Shown: one piece after another, positions 1 to 9,151 of the stretch | Position numbering within the stretch: position 1 is the first letter of the stretch | How the letters are laid out: each line of letters starts with the position of its first letter | Assembly (NCBI GenBank): GCA_019753175.1 | Contig: JAIELK010000004.1 | Location: forward strand, 1 to 64,000 | Length of the DNA: 64,000 nt | Reading direction: 5' to 3' | Origin: Hyphomonadaceae bacterium | GTDB lineage: Bacteria; Pseudomonadota; Alphaproteobacteria; Caulobacterales; Aquidulcibacteraceae | Notes under the pieces: generated by a model | The model's database searches: none | What the model was told of the DNA's origin: nothing | What the model saw: only the letters and a program-made list of their open reading frames with translations | Position numbers and translations under genes: made by a program

Positions 1-126
1 GATCGCCGCGCCTTCCAGCGTGGCGACGCCGGCGGAGTCGTAGCCGCGATACTCCAGCCGCTTCAGCGCTTGCACCAGCCGAGGCGCAACCGGGGCCGTA
101 CCCAGGATGCCAATGATCCCGCACAT
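1..126 (-). CDS. glmS: Glutamine--fructose-6-phosphate aminotransferase (N-terminal fragment)
   Basis: Only the first 42 codons lie in the window; the gene continues past the left edge. The translation begins MCGIIGILG, with the cysteine after the initiator that becomes the N-terminal nucleophile of class II glutamine amidotransferases. It continues with [15 protein letters not shown], the hallmark of GlmS rather than of AsnB or PurF. The enzyme makes glucosamine-6-phosphate from fructose-6-phosphate and glutamine in the cytoplasm, the first step to UDP-GlcNAc. It is divergent from glmM, the next step of the pathway, across 111 bp, so the two may share a regulatory region. Confidence 0.93.
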   Translation of the reverse strand, partial: MCGIIGILGTAPVAPRLVQALKRLEYRGYDSAGVATLEGAAI

Positions 127-237
127 GAAATTAACCCTGTTCGCCCCGCCCTTGCAGCGCTCTCATGCCGCCGACGTCCTTGATTTGCACCTCAATTAGT
201 CTTTCAACATGCGACTGGAGACCAAAGAGCGGTTGGC

Positions 238-1599
238 ATGAGCAGAACCTATTTCGGCACCGATGGCATTCGCGGTACGGCTAACCGGTTTCCGATGACG
301 CCGGAAGTAGCCATGCGCGTCGGCCTCGCTGCTGGCAAGCGCTTCATGTCCGCCGACGACCGCCGCCACCTGGTGGTGATCGGCAAGGATACGCGCCTGT
401 CCGGCTACATGCTGGAGCCGGCGCTGACGGCGGGTTTCACGGCTGCCGGCATGGATGTGGTGCTGTTCGGGCCGCTACCGACGCCGGCGGTGGCGATGCT
501 GACGCGCAGCCTGCGCGCGGACCTCGGCGTGATGCTCTCGGCTTCCCACAACAAGTTTGCCGACAACGGCATCAAGCTGTTCGGCCCCGACGGCTACAAG
601 CTCTCCGATCAGGACGAGATGGAGATCGAGGCGCTGATGGATGGCGCGCTCGATAGCCACTTGGCCGCACCCGACAAGCTCGGCCGGGCGCGGCGCATCG
701 ACGACGCGCAGGCGCGTTATGTCGAGATCGTCAAGGCGACGTTCCCGAAAGGCCTGACGCTCAAAGGCCTTCGCATCGTCATCGACGCCGCCAATGGCGC
801 CGCCTACAAGGTTGCGCCGGTGGCGCTCTATGAACTGGGCGCCGAAGTGATCAAGATCGGCGTCGAGCCCGACGGATTCAACATCAACCTGGAAGTGGGC
901 TCAACCGATACGCGCGCGCTCAAGGACGCGGTGCTGAAATATCGCGCGGATCTCGGCATTGCGCTGGATGGCGACGCCGATCGCGTCGCCATCGTCGACG
1001 AGAAAGGCGCCTCGATCGACGGCGACCAGCTGATGGCGCTGATCGCCAAGAGTTGGAAACAGAGCGGAGCTTTGTCGAAGCCCGGCATCGTCGCCACGGT
1101 GATGAGCAATTTGGGGCTCGAGCGTTATCTCAAGAGCCTGTCGCTGAAACTCGAGCGCACCACGGTCGGCGACCGCTACGTCACCGAAGCCATGCGCGCC
1201 AAGGGCTACAATGTCGGCGGCGAGCAATCCGGCCACATCATCTTGAGCGACTTCTCCACCACCGGCGATGGTCTCTTGGCGGCGCTGCAAGTGCTGGCGG
1301 TGATCGTGCAATCGGGCAAGCCGGCAAGCGAAGTGTGCACGCTGTTCGAGCCCGCGCCGCAGGTGCTCGAAAACGTGCGCTACGAGCGCGGCGCCAAGGA
1401 TCCGATGATCGCGCAAACCGTGCAGGACGCGATCAAGGCCGGCGAAGAAAAGCTCAACGGCAAAGGCCGCCTGCTGGTGCGCAAATCCGGCACAGAACCG
1501 CTGGTGCGGATCATGGCCGAAGGCGACGACGAAGCGCTTGTGCGCGCCGTGATCGCCGATGTTAAGACAGCAGTGGTCGCCGCGGCAAGGGCGGCGTGA
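238..1599 (+). CDS. glmM: Phosphoglucosamine mutase
   Basis: Converts glucosamine-6-phosphate to glucosamine-1-phosphate in the cytosol for UDP-GlcNAc, feeding peptidoglycan and lipid A. The 453-residue length is normal for the family. Visible motifs: N-terminal FGTDGIRG (residues 6-13), the phosphoserine loop SASHN (101-105, phosphorylated Ser probably 103), the Mg-binding DGDADR (244-249), the sugar-binding GGEQSGH (327-333) and the phosphate-binding [10 protein letters not shown] (416-425). This set and the spacing separate GlmM from phosphomannomutases. It stands divergent from glmS. No other gene of the ftsH-folP-glmM arrangement seen in many proteobacteria is adjacent. Confidence 0.97.
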   Translation: MSRTYFGTDGIRGTANRFPMTPEVAMRVGLAAGKRFMSADDRRHLVVIGKDTRLSGYMLEPALTAGFTAAGMDVVLFGPLPTPAVAMLTRSLRADLGVMLSASHNKFADNGIKLFGPDGYKLSDQDEMEIEALMDGALDSHLAAPDKLGRARRIDDAQARYVEIVKATFPKGLTLKGLRIVIDAANGAAYKVAPVALYELGAEVIKIGVEPDGFNINLEVGSTDTRALKDAVLKYRADLGIALDGDADRVAIVDEKGASIDGDQLMALIAKSWKQSGALSKPGIVATVMSNLGLERYLKSLSLKLERTTVGDRYVTEAMRAKGYNVGGEQSGHIILSDFSTTGDGLLAALQVLAVIVQSGKPASEVCTLFEPAPQVLENVRYERGAKDPMIAQTVQDAIKAGEEKLNGKGRLLVRKSGTEPLVRIMAEGDDEALVRAVIADVKTAVVAAARAA

Positions 1600-1679
1600 G
1601 GGAACAGCGCCTGTCTGATCAGGTTTAGCACCTGTTGGGGAACGGACTCTGGCTCCGGCATTTGGGCCAGACGTAGCCC

Positions 1680-2984
1680 CTAAGGCCTTCCCACGCTCAC
1701 ATAGGTGAAGCCCTTCGCTTGCATCTCCGCCGGGCGGTAGATGTTGCGCAGATCGATCACCACCGGCGCCTTCAACGCGTCCTTCACCCGGTCGAGGTCG
1801 AGCGCGCGGAATTGGTCCCATTCGGTGACGATCACCACCGCATCGGCGCCTTGCACGCAATCGTAGGGACCGGACGCAAACGCCACGTCCTTCAGCATGT
1901 GCTTGGCTTCCTTCATGCCTTCGGGATCGAAGGCGCGCACTTTGGCGCCTTCGGCCTGCAGTGTCGGCACGATATCGAGCGCGGGCGCGTCGCGCATGTC
2001 GTCGGTGTTCGGCTTGAAGGTGAGGCCAAGCACCGCGATGGTCTTGCCGGCGACATTACCCTTCAGCGCTTCGATGATTTTCTGCGCCATCTTCTGCTTG
2101 CGCGCAGTGTTGACGCGCACTGTGGTCTCGATCAGCTCGATCGGCGCGCCGGCGTCGCGGGCGGTCTTCATCAGCGCCAGCGTGTCCTTCGGGAAGCATG
2201 AGCCGCCATAGCCGGGGCCGGCGTTCAAGAACTTGCGGCCGATGCGGTTGTCGAGACCGATGCCACGCGCGACTTCCTGCACATTGGCGCCGACTGCTTC
2301 GCACAGATCGGCGATCTCGTTGATAAAGGTGATCTTCATCGCCAAGAAGCCGTTGCCGGCGTACTTGATCAGCTCTGAGGTGCGACGCGAGGTGAACACC
2401 ATGGGCGTTTCGTTGAGCGAAAGCGGGCGATACAGCTGGCGCATCACCTCGCGTGCGCGCTCATCGTCGGTGCCGACAACAACGCGATCCGGCCGTTTGA
2501 AGTCACTGATGGCGGCGCCTTCGCGTAGGAATTCCGGATTGGAGACGACGGCGAAATCGGCGTCCGGACGCTTCTTTCTGATGATGGCTTCGACTTCATC
2601 GCCAGTGCCGACAGGCACCGTCGATTTTGTCACCACGACGGTGTAGCCGTCCATCAGCCCTGCGATCTCCTCGGCGGCGGCGTGGACATAGGTGAGGTCG
2701 GCGTGGCCGTCGCCGCGGCGCGACGGCGTGCCGACGGCGATGAACACGGCGTCGGCGTCGCGGATCGATTGCGCAGGATCGGTGGTGAAAAACAGCCGTC
2801 CCTGCTCGACATTGTCCTTCACCAGATCATCCAGGCCCGGCTCGAAGATCGGGATCTCTCCCTTCTGCAGCCGCGCAATCTTGGCCGCATCTTTGTCGAC
2901 GCAAGTGACGGTGTGGCCGAAGTCGGCGAAGCAGGCGCCGGAGACGAGGCCGACATAGCCGGTGCCGATCATGGTGACGCGCAT
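1680..2984 (-). CDS. ugd: UDP-glucose 6-dehydrogenase
   Basis: Oxidises UDP-glucose to UDP-glucuronate with two NAD+. The 434-residue protein has the N-terminal Rossmann motif GTGYVG (7-12), the catalytic-site segment SELIKYAGNGFLAMKI with Lys near 207, and the thiohemiacetal cysteine in GYGGSCFPKD (Cys263). The ATG has AGGAG about 10 nt upstream, and that sequence overlaps the stop region of the preceding phosphomannomutase gene, only 3 nt away, so the two are very likely co-transcribed. The UDP-glucuronate probably feeds the UDP-xylose synthase homologue at 9886-10854, giving a sugar-nucleotide route for surface polysaccharide. Confidence 0.96.
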   Translation of the reverse strand: MRVTMIGTGYVGLVSGACFADFGHTVTCVDKDAAKIARLQKGEIPIFEPGLDDLVKDNVEQGRLFFTTDPAQSIRDADAVFIAVGTPSRRGDGHADLTYVHAAAEEIAGLMDGYTVVVTKSTVPVGTGDEVEAIIRKKRPDADFAVVSNPEFLREGAAISDFKRPDRVVVGTDDERAREVMRQLYRPLSLNETPMVFTSRRTSELIKYAGNGFLAMKITFINEIADLCEAVGANVQEVARGIGLDNRIGRKFLNAGPGYGGSCFPKDTLALMKTARDAGAPIELIETTVRVNTARKQKMAQKIIEALKGNVAGKTIAVLGLTFKPNTDDMRDAPALDIVPTLQAEGAKVRAFDPEGMKEAKHMLKDVAFASGPYDCVQGADAVVIVTEWDQFRALDLDRVKDALKAPVVIDLRNIYRPAEMQAKGFTYVSVGRP

Positions 2985-2987
2985 TGT

Positions 2988-4511
2988 CTAAATCTCCTGA
3001 TTATATGCGCCGACGTCCGGATAGCGCGCGAGCCGCGGCTTCACTTCGTCGCGAAACAATGCCCGCATGTCGTCGTTGCTGGTCATGCTCTCGACCACGA
3101 CCACCAGCTCCGGCTTGTTGGACGAGGCGCGCACCAGAACCCATGAGCCATCCGTCAGCGTGACGCGCGCGCCGTTGACGGTGTTGACGTCGCGGATGGC
3201 GCGGCCGAGGATTTTGCCGCCTTCTCCGGCGAGGCGCTTGTAGTCGGCCACTACGGCGTCGACGATGGCGTACTTCTTTTCGTCGTCGCAGTGCGGGCTC
3301 ATGGTCAGCGAGGTGTAGCTCTTCGCCAGCGCCTTGCGCAGGTCCGAAAGCGTCTTGCCTGGATTGCGATCGAGCATGGCCAGCACCGCCGCCGCCGCGA
3401 CCAGGCCGTCGTCGTAACCGAGGCCCAAGGGCGGACGGAAAAAGAAGTGGCCGCTCTTTTCGAAGCCGGCGAGCGCCGAAAGCTCAGTGGTGCGGCGCTT
3501 GATGTAGGAATGCCCGGTCTTCCAATAATCGACCTTGGCGCCGTTGGCTTGCAGCACCGGATCGATGGCGTAGAGCCCAGTGGACTTTACATCGACGACG
3601 AAGGTCGCGTTCGGATGCTGCGCGGAGAGATCGCGCGCCAGCATCAGCCCGACCTTGTCAGCGAATATCTCCTCGCCTTCGTCGTCGACGACGCCGCAGC
3701 GGTCGCCGTCGCCGTCGAAGCCGAGCGCTGCGTCGGCGCCGTGCGCTTTCACCGCTGCGGCCATATCGTGCAGCATTTCCGCGTCTTCGGGATTGGCGTT
3801 GTAATGCGGGAAGGTCCAGTCGAGCCCGCAGTGCAGCTCGATCACCTCGGCGCCCATGCGGCGGAGCGCTTCGGGCGCGAACGCGCCGGCGGTGCCGTTG
3901 CCGCACGCAGCGATGACCTTAAGCGGGCGCGTCAGCTTCACGCGTTGCGCTACGTCGGCGATGTAGCGCTCGCCCAAGCCTTCGACACGCTTGTAGGCGC
4001 CGCCGGCATGCTCTTTGAAAGCGCCGCCGAGCACGATCTCCTTCAACCGCCCCATTTCTTCAGGGCCGAAGGTCAACGGGCGGTTCGCGCCCATCTTTAC
4101 GCCGGTCCAGCCGTTTTCGTTGTGGCTCGCCGTCACCATCGCCACGCACGGAATGTCGAGTGCGAATTGCGCGAAATAGGCGGTCGGCGAGAGCGCGAGG
4201 CCGATATCGTGCACCTCCATGCCTGCCTGCATGAGTCCGAGCGTCAACGCCTGCTTGATCGACTGCGAATAGAAACGGAAATCGTGACCGACCACGATCT
4301 TGGGCTCGACGCCCATCTCCCGGATCAGCGTACCCAAGCCTAGACCCAGCGCTTGTACGCCCAACGCATTCAGCTCAGGCGGCTTGACTGAGCCGGGGAT
4401 GCCGAACCACCAGCGCGCGTCGTACTCACGGAAGCCCGTGGGCTTCACCAGCGGCAGCGTCTCGAACGCGGCGGAATTGGCGGCGACGCTCGCGCGCGGG
4501 GCGGGCAACAT
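2988..4511 (-). CDS. Phosphomannomutase/phosphoglucomutase
   Basis: Alpha-D-phosphohexomutase that interconverts hexose 1- and 6-phosphates, supplying GDP-mannose or UDP-glucose precursors. Seen in the 507 residues: active-site TASHNENGWTGVK with Ser129, Mg-binding DGDGDR (266-271), and the C-terminal RASSNKPELVVVVES phosphate loop, which carries RASSNKPE in place of the RxSGTEP of GlmM. The length is slightly above the usual 450-470. It is first of a two-gene unit with ugd. The annotated ATG gives an about 25-residue extension before the conserved FREYDARW region, so a later start is possible. ManB, AlgC and Pgm functions cannot be separated by eye, so no symbol is given. Confidence 0.9.
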   Translation of the reverse strand: MLPAPRASVAANSAAFETLPLVKPTGFREYDARWWFGIPGSVKPPELNALGVQALGLGLGTLIREMGVEPKIVVGHDFRFYSQSIKQALTLGLMQAGMEVHDIGLALSPTAYFAQFALDIPCVAMVTASHNENGWTGVKMGANRPLTFGPEEMGRLKEIVLGGAFKEHAGGAYKRVEGLGERYIADVAQRVKLTRPLKVIAACGNGTAGAFAPEALRRMGAEVIELHCGLDWTFPHYNANPEDAEMLHDMAAAVKAHGADAALGFDGDGDRCGVVDDEGEEIFADKVGLMLARDLSAQHPNATFVVDVKSTGLYAIDPVLQANGAKVDYWKTGHSYIKRRTTELSALAGFEKSGHFFFRPPLGLGYDDGLVAAAAVLAMLDRNPGKTLSDLRKALAKSYTSLTMSPHCDDEKKYAIVDAVVADYKRLAGEGGKILGRAIRDVNTVNGARVTLTDGSWVLVRASSNKPELVVVVESMTSNDDMRALFRDEVKPRLARYPDVGAYNQEI

Positions 4512-4586
4512 GGATCCATCCGTTCAGTATCGGCGGGGGAGCGCCGGGGTTTGCGTCAAAAGCCACGAAAACTCAACCCACGCGGC

Positions 4587-5171
4587 TCACGCGCGCGGCG
4601 TCACGCGGACGCGTCTGATTTCCAGGCCTTCGGCTTCCTGCGTGCTGTCGCTCAACGCGCGAAGCCCGATGGCGTTCACAGCCGTTTGCGGGGGAATTTC
4701 GAACACCAGGCTGCCGCTTTGCGGCGGCGCTTCCTGGCTGACCCAGTGGGCCGGCCCGTCGCCGAGGATCGTAACCGCGAGACCGTTCGCGGCATTCACC
4801 GGCAGCGGCCCGTATGTGACTTCGATTGTCGCCGGCCGGCCCTCGATCAGCGCTGCCTGCGCTCGGGTGAGCAGAATTTGCACGCCGCGATCTGTCGGCA
4901 CTGGCGGCGCTTGGTTCGGCTGCTGGGCGATGCGCAACGCCTGCGCCGACCCCCAGAAGCTGCGCACGATCGTCATGGCTTGTTCCGGCCCAGCGACGGG
5001 GGCGTCGAACGCCGCGTCTTCGAAGACGAGACTTCCATGATCGACCGCGGCGGCGACCGGCCGCGGTTCTCGCGGCCAGGATTGCGGCTCCAGGCTGAAC
5101 GCAATAATCCCCGCCGCCGCCAGGGCCGCCAAAGGGTAAAATAGGATCGGGTGGAACAGCCAGTGGCGCAT
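4587..5171 (-). CDS. Membrane-anchored protein of unknown function
   Basis: Not recognised. The protein is 194 residues from the chosen ATG. It begins MRHWLFHPILFYPLAALAAA, one hydrophobic helix near residues 8-26, followed by a soluble and presumably periplasmic domain rich in beta-prone stretches and ending LEIRRVRVTPRA. A longer reading frame is open up to 5234 but adds only Arg/Ala-rich sequence with no helix; the chosen start has an AAGG-type ribosome site and places the membrane segment at the N-terminus. It is divergent from the LuxR-type gene at 5252 across 80 bp. Confidence 0.7.
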   Translation of the reverse strand: MRHWLFHPILFYPLAALAAAGIIAFSLEPQSWPREPRPVAAAVDHGSLVFEDAAFDAPVAGPEQAMTIVRSFWGSAQALRIAQQPNQAPPVPTDRGVQILLTRAQAALIEGRPATIEVTYGPLPVNAANGLAVTILGDGPAHWVSQEAPPQSGSLVFEIPPQTAVNAIGLRALSDSTQEAEGLEIRRVRVTPRA

Positions 5172-5251
5172 CGCCCTTGCCTCTAGCTCGCCGGCGGCGG
5201 CCCGCAAAGCTGCTCTGGCGCCGCCCCAAGGCATTGCCTAGGCTTCGCGCC

Positions 5252-5668
5252 ATGTTTCGCACCGTCCTCCTCTACGGGGCCGGCCTGGCCCTGGCGGTCG
5301 CCGCGCTGCAATGGGTCGAGTATCAAGTTTGGGCGCGTTCGCACCCCGGCGAACTCTATTCACTGCTCTTGGCGGCGGCGTTCCTTGGTCTTGGCGTGTG
5401 GGTTGGGGCGCGCCTGTTCCGTCAGAGCCCGCCGACCGGCGACTTCGTGCCAAACGAGGCGGCACGAGCCTCGCTTGGCATCACGGACCGGGAGCGTGAA
5501 GTGCTTGGGCTGCTCGCGGCAGGCCGCTCCAACAAGGAGATCGCCCAGCGCCTTGCGGTGTCGCCCAACACCGTCAAAACCCACATCGCCCGCCTGTATG
5601 AGAAGCTAGAGGCGTCACGGCGTACCGAGGCCGTTCTCAAGGCGCGCGAACTGAGACTCATCCCGTAG
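5252..5668 (+). CDS. Membrane-anchored LuxR-type HTH regulator
   Basis: A 138-residue protein with two predicted transmembrane helices (about residues 4-20 and 32-50) and a C-terminal LuxR/GerE helix-turn-helix. The HTH carries LTDREREVL-like spacing (GITDREREVLGLLA), then GRSNKEIAQRLAVSPNTVKTH and the recognition-helix end RLYEKL. No receiver or autoinducer-binding domain is present, so it is a minimal membrane-tethered DNA-binding protein. The ATG at 5252 is preferred because it puts the hydrophobic helix at the N-terminus; a 25-residue Arg-rich extension upstream looks non-coding. Signal and targets are unknown; the divergent membrane protein at 4587-5171 is the obvious candidate partner. 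Confidence 0.85.
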   Translation: MFRTVLLYGAGLALAVAALQWVEYQVWARSHPGELYSLLLAAAFLGLGVWVGARLFRQSPPTGDFVPNEAARASLGITDREREVLGLLAAGRSNKEIAQRLAVSPNTVKTHIARLYEKLEASRRTEAVLKARELRLIP

Positions 5669-5768
5669 TTTTTTGGACGATTGCAGCCAAATCACCCTTT
5701 CGGGCGATGGCGGCCGGCGCCGCGCCATGGTTTGCCTGGCCGGTTCGGCAATTTGGGAGATTCGGCGC

Positions 5769-6158
5769 ATGGCGAAGGTGCTCGGCATAGGCGGCTTGTT
5801 TTTCAAGGCGAAGGATAGCGAGGTGACGCGGCGCTGGTACGCTGAAGTTCTGGGGCTTGAGCCCACGGAATGGGGTGGAACCTGGTTCCCCGCTGAACCG
5901 TTCGCGGCGCATCCCGGCGCGGGCACGGTGTTCAACGTAATGGGCGCCGATAACGATTACATGGCCCCGTCTAAGGCCGACTTCATGTTCAATCTCGTGG
6001 TCGATGACCTCGACGCCATGCTGGCGCGCTGCAAGGCGCACGGGGTCGAGCCGGTTAAGCTCTTCCCCGACGAGGCCAATGGCCGTTTTGCCCACATCCT
6101 CGATCCGGAAGGCCGCAAGGTCGAGCTTTGGCAGCCGAAACCCATGGAGGGCGCGTGA
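5769..6158 (+). CDS. VOC (glyoxalase/bleomycin-resistance) family protein
   Basis: A 129-residue vicinal-oxygen-chelate fold protein. The pattern is typical: GIGGLFFKAKD at the start, WYAEVLGLEPTEWGG, a central VVDDLDAMLARCKAHG strand-helix, and the C-terminal LDPEGRKVELWQP with a candidate metal ligand Glu. Substrate cannot be told from sequence. The start has GGAGA about 8 nt upstream. The stop overlaps the start of the downstream DUF4199 gene (TGATG), so the two are translationally coupled. A second VOC gene follows at 6720. Confidence 0.88.
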   Translation: MAKVLGIGGLFFKAKDSEVTRRWYAEVLGLEPTEWGGTWFPAEPFAAHPGAGTVFNVMGADNDYMAPSKADFMFNLVVDDLDAMLARCKAHGVEPVKLFPDEANGRFAHILDPEGRKVELWQPKPMEGA

Positions 6159-6697
6159 TGCTTCGTTCGATCCTCGTTTTCGGAATTGTCGCCGGTCTGC
6201 TGATCGCCGCGCCGCTCTTTTCGTTCATCGTTTTTCAAGGCGCGGGCGTCGGGGCGAATTCCCAGCTCATCGGCTACGGCATCATGCTGGTGGCGCTCAG
6301 TCTCATCTTTGTCGCCGTGAAGAGCTACCGCGATAAGGCGCTGGGCGGGGTGATCAAGTTCCTTCCAGCGTTTCTGATGGGCCTCGGCATCAGCGCGGTG
6401 GCGGGCGTGATCTATGTCATTGGCTGGGAAATTACGCTTTCGCTGACCAATTACGCTTTTATCGAGCACTACAGCGCCTCGCTGATCGAGGCCGAGCGCG
6501 CCAACGGCGGGTCAGCGGCCGATCTGCAGCGGGTGAGCGAGGAAGTGGCGCACTTCGCCGCGCAATATCGCGATCCGCTATTCCGCCTGCCGGTCACCTT
6601 CATCGAGATTTTCCCAGTCGGCGTTGTGGTTTCGCTGATCTCCGCGGCGTTGCTGCGCAACAGCCGCTTCCTGCCGGCGCGCGCCGCGAACGGCTGA
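6158..6697 (+). CDS. DUF4199-type membrane protein
   Basis: A 179-residue inner-membrane protein with four predicted helices (about residues 4-24, 34-54, 68-92 and 148-166) and a soluble stretch between the last two that contains YRDPLFRLP. The layout, with a short N-terminal helix pair and a central charged helix, fits the DUF4199 family, whose function is unknown. The ATG overlaps the preceding VOC stop and is preceded by GGAGG, so translation is coupled. It lies between two VOC genes in a likely three-gene operon. Confidence 0.82.
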   Translation: MLRSILVFGIVAGLLIAAPLFSFIVFQGAGVGANSQLIGYGIMLVALSLIFVAVKSYRDKALGGVIKFLPAFLMGLGISAVAGVIYVIGWEITLSLTNYAFIEHYSASLIEAERANGGSAADLQRVSEEVAHFAAQYRDPLFRLPVTFIEIFPVGVVVSLISAALLRNSRFLPARAANG

Positions 6698-6719
6698 GCT
6701 TCAAAGTCGAGGATGCAGC

Positions 6720-7067
6720 ATGGCAAATCGCATTGTTCATTTCGATATCGGCTGTCGCGACAAGCAAACGACGAGCGCGTTTTATGCCGGCGTGTTCGGT
6801 TGGGAGATCGGCAAAGGCGCGAACGCGTTCTCGCTTGCGATCAAGGAGGCGGGCATCGACGGGCAGATCGTTGCGCTCGGGCATGAGCCGCACAATTATG
6901 TCATGCTCTATGTCGAGGTCGACGATATCAGCACGACGCTCGCGGAAGCGGAAAGGCGGGGCGGCGGCAACGTCATTGGACCTGTGCCCCTGGGGGGCGG
7001 GCGGCGCTTCGCGTGGCTCAAGGATACCGAGGGCACGCTCGTCGGGGTCATCGACAACAAGGGTTGA
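6720..7067 (+). CDS. VOC family protein
   Basis: A 115-residue single-domain VOC protein: HFDIGCRDKQTTSAFYAGVF followed by GWEIGK, a middle segment YVMLYVEVDDISTTLAEAE, and the end FAWLKDTEGTLVGVID. The motif order and short length resemble VOC proteins annotated as glyoxalase-like with no assigned substrate. It follows the DUF4199 gene by 22 nt and is probably in the same transcript as the other VOC gene, to which it is only distantly similar. Confidence 0.87.
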   Translation: MANRIVHFDIGCRDKQTTSAFYAGVFGWEIGKGANAFSLAIKEAGIDGQIVALGHEPHNYVMLYVEVDDISTTLAEAERRGGGNVIGPVPLGGGRRFAWLKDTEGTLVGVIDNKG

Positions 7068-7118
7068 GCGACGGGCGCCGCTATTGACGCACGCGGCGCT
7101 GGCGGCGAAGCAGAGTCC

Positions 7119-7838
7119 ATGCCTTTCATCGCTCTGCTTCGCCACGGCCAAAGCCAATGGAACCTGGAAAACCGCTTCACCGGTTGGGTCGATGTCGACC
7201 TGACCGAGAAGGGGGAAGCCGAAGCCAGCCGCGCCGGCGCGCTGCTGGCGGAGAGCGGCGTCGCCTTCGACAAACTCTTCACGTCGGTGCAGACGCGCGC
7301 GATCCGTACCGGCAATCTGGCGCTGGAAAATGCAGGGCTTGCTTGGCTGCCGGTCGAGCGCTCATGGCGCTTGAACGAGCGCCATTACGGTGCACTGACC
7401 GGCCTCAACAAGGCCGAGACCGCGGCCAAGCACGGCGACGAGCAGGTGAAGATTTGGCGCCGCTCTTACGATACGCCGCCGCCGCCGCTCGACCCCGCGA
7501 GCGAGCACGATTTTTCGAAAGATCGCCGCTATGCCGGCGTCGCTGACTTGCCGCGCACGGAATCGCTGAAGCTCACGTTGGAGCGGGTGCTGCCGTATTG
7601 GAACGAGGCGATCGCGCCCGACCTGCGCGCCGGCAAGAATCTCATCATCGCCGCGCACGGCAATTCCCTGCGCGCGATCGTCAAGCACCTGTTCGCCGTG
7701 CCCGACGATGACATCGTCCATGTCGAGATGCCGACCGGCAATCCGCTGCTGATCGAACTCGACGCTTCGCTCCGCCCGATCTCCGCGCGCTATCTCGATG
7801 CAGCGCGCGCTGAGAAATTGCCGGCGTTGCCGGGATGA
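7119..7838 (+). CDS. gpmA: 2,3-bisphosphoglycerate-dependent phosphoglycerate mutase
   Basis: Glycolytic and gluconeogenic interconversion of 3- and 2-phosphoglycerate through a phosphohistidine. The 239-residue length fits the dPGM family. Visible: [10 protein letters not shown] with the phosphoacceptor His9, [15 protein letters not shown], the catalytic Glu in [15 protein letters not shown], and the second histidine in [16 protein letters not shown]. It is followed by an inverted pair of GC-rich repeats at 7853-7962. Confidence 0.97.
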   Translation: MPFIALLRHGQSQWNLENRFTGWVDVDLTEKGEAEASRAGALLAESGVAFDKLFTSVQTRAIRTGNLALENAGLAWLPVERSWRLNERHYGALTGLNKAETAAKHGDEQVKIWRRSYDTPPPPLDPASEHDFSKDRRYAGVADLPRTESLKLTLERVLPYWNEAIAPDLRAGKNLIIAAHGNSLRAIVKHLFAVPDDDIVHVEMPTGNPLLIELDASLRPISARYLDAARAEKLPALPG

Positions 7839-7852
7839 GGACGTCGCGCCAC

Positions 7853-7962
7853 GCTCCCCTCCCCCTTGCGGGGAGGGGGCAGGGGGAGGGGGTGCAAACG
7901 CTGACCTCTACAAGTTGGCGCCTTCACCCCCCTCCCTACCCTCCCCCGCAAGGGGGGAGGGA
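7853..7962. repeat. GC-rich inverted repeat pair (palindromic intergenic element)
   Basis: Two arms of about 40 bp each contain a CCCCTCCCCC-TTGC-GGGGAGGGGG hairpin. The second arm (7923-7962) is the reverse complement of the first (7853-7895) with minor changes. It lies between gpmA and the deaminase gene. Similar elements are at 28081-28256 and 28525-28553. It could act as a bidirectional terminator, but no run of T follows either arm. Confidence 0.8.
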
Positions 7963-8019
7963 CGCCAAGGGTCGCGGGCAGCCCCCGGCGCAATCGTTTC
8001 ACCTCGCGGGGAGGGGAGC

Positions 8020-8460
8020 GTGACCGACGCAGCCTGCATGCGCCGCGCGCTCGATCTGGCCGCGCAAGGCATGGGCCGCACGGGCGAAAACCCAAGCGTC
8101 GGCTGCGTGATCGTGAAAGACCGCGCCGTCGTCGCCGAAGCGCGCACCGCCGATGGCGGGCGCCCGCACGCGGAAGAACAAGCGCTGGCGCAAGCCGGCG
8201 CCGCCGCCCGCGGCGCGAGCGTTTATGTCACGCTGGAGCCATGCGCCAAGCGCAGCAACGGCGGCGTCTCATGCACCGATCTTCTGATCCAGGCCGGCGT
8301 CGCGCGCGTGGTTATCGCCGCGCGCGATCCGCACCCGTTCGCAAACGGCGTAGGTATCGAGCGTCTGCGCACGGCGGGGATCGTCGTCGAAACGGGCATC
8401 TACGAAGCCGAAGCCCGCACGCAGAACGCAGCGTTCTTTGTGAAGTGGGATTTCACCTAG
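8020..8460 (+). CDS. Stand-alone RibD-type cytidine/deoxycytidylate deaminase family protein
   Basis: A 146-residue zinc deaminase. Motifs: CMRRALDLAAQG, GENPSVGCVIVKD, the zinc/catalytic HAE in GRPHAEEQAL, and the second zinc motif in TLEPCAKRSNGGVSC. These match the N-terminal deaminase half of RibD (riboflavin synthesis), but the reductase half is absent and the protein ends about 30 residues after the fold. The PC...C spacer differs from the usual RibD SHHGRTPPC form, so a different substrate is possible. The GTG start is chosen for the GAGGGG ribosome site just upstream; a Met at 8038 is the alternative. Confidence 0.8.
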   Translation: MTDAACMRRALDLAAQGMGRTGENPSVGCVIVKDRAVVAEARTADGGRPHAEEQALAQAGAAARGASVYVTLEPCAKRSNGGVSCTDLLIQAGVARVVIAARDPHPFANGVGIERLRTAGIVVETGIYEAEARTQNAAFFVKWDFT

Positions 8461-9151
8461 GCGCTTCGCGTTGCGCGAATTCGGCGTTGTGTTTGATGTA
8501 GCGGTGTTCCGCTAGAGCTGAGGCTGAAAAACCTACGATCAACGGGCCGAGCCAAGGCCATATCGTAATGACACTGGTGTCCGCTTCCGGGAAAAGTTGG
8601 CGCAGCCCGATGCTCGCGAACGCGACGTGGGTTGCTATGCCGGCGCCGATCATGCCGCCGAAGTGCTCCTTCAGCCAGAAGCGCGGGTGGTCAGGAGGTT
8701 TGCGCCACATGCCGATGGCGCCGAATCCGATCAAGAGGCCGACGATCGACACGCCGGCAATGAACGGTTGTTGGGCCACAAGGCCGACACCGATCGCGCC
8801 CAAGGCGGCGATAATGTTGAGGACGCCGACGGGTAAGAACAGTCCGCGCGTATAGCCGAGGGCGTCGCCTTTGAAGTCGAGGGCGCGGCGTCCCATCCAC
8901 AGCGCGGTGGCGGTTATGGTGAGCAGATAGGCGAGGAACACGGCGCCCATCCATTGACCACGCGACAGGGTGGTCAGCGTGAGGACCGCAGCTGTGGCGA
9001 GCACCAGGACCATGGTCCAGACATAGGTCGCGCCCGCGCGCCGATGCAGCAGCCCTCCCTTGCGCGAGAATCCTGCGGTCCAAAGCGATGCAAAAGCCAG
9101 CGCGCCGACGCCGACATGCGCCCAGCGTGCGATCTCATGCAGCGTGTCCAT
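8453..9151 (-). CDS. Polytopic membrane protein, DUF2306-like
   Basis: A 232-residue protein with about seven hydrophobic helices. The N-terminus has HVGVGALAFASLWTAGFSRK, then GGLLHRRAGATYVWTM, the HxxxG...KGG..HRRxG pattern seen in DUF2306-type membrane proteins. Function unknown. The ATG at 9151 overlaps the 3' end of the padR gene by 17 nt, so it belongs to the PadR unit and is the likeliest target of PadR control. Its 3' end overlaps the convergent deaminase gene by 8 nt. Confidence 0.8.
   Translation of the reverse strand: MDTLHEIARWAHVGVGALAFASLWTAGFSRKGGLLHRRAGATYVWTMVLVLATAAVLTLTTLSRGQWMGAVFLAYLLTITATALWMGRRALDFKGDALGYTRGLFLPVGVLNIIAALGAIGVGLVAQQPFIAGVSIVGLLIGFGAIGMWRKPPDHPRFWLKEHFGGMIGAGIATHVAFASIGLRQLFPEADTSVITIWPWLGPLIVGFSASALAEHRYIKHNAEFAQREAPR

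Noticed and set aside
901-1860. A 319-codon frame antisense to glmM
   Set aside because: glmM is certain from its motifs, and the antisense product is His/Arg-rich without any domain.
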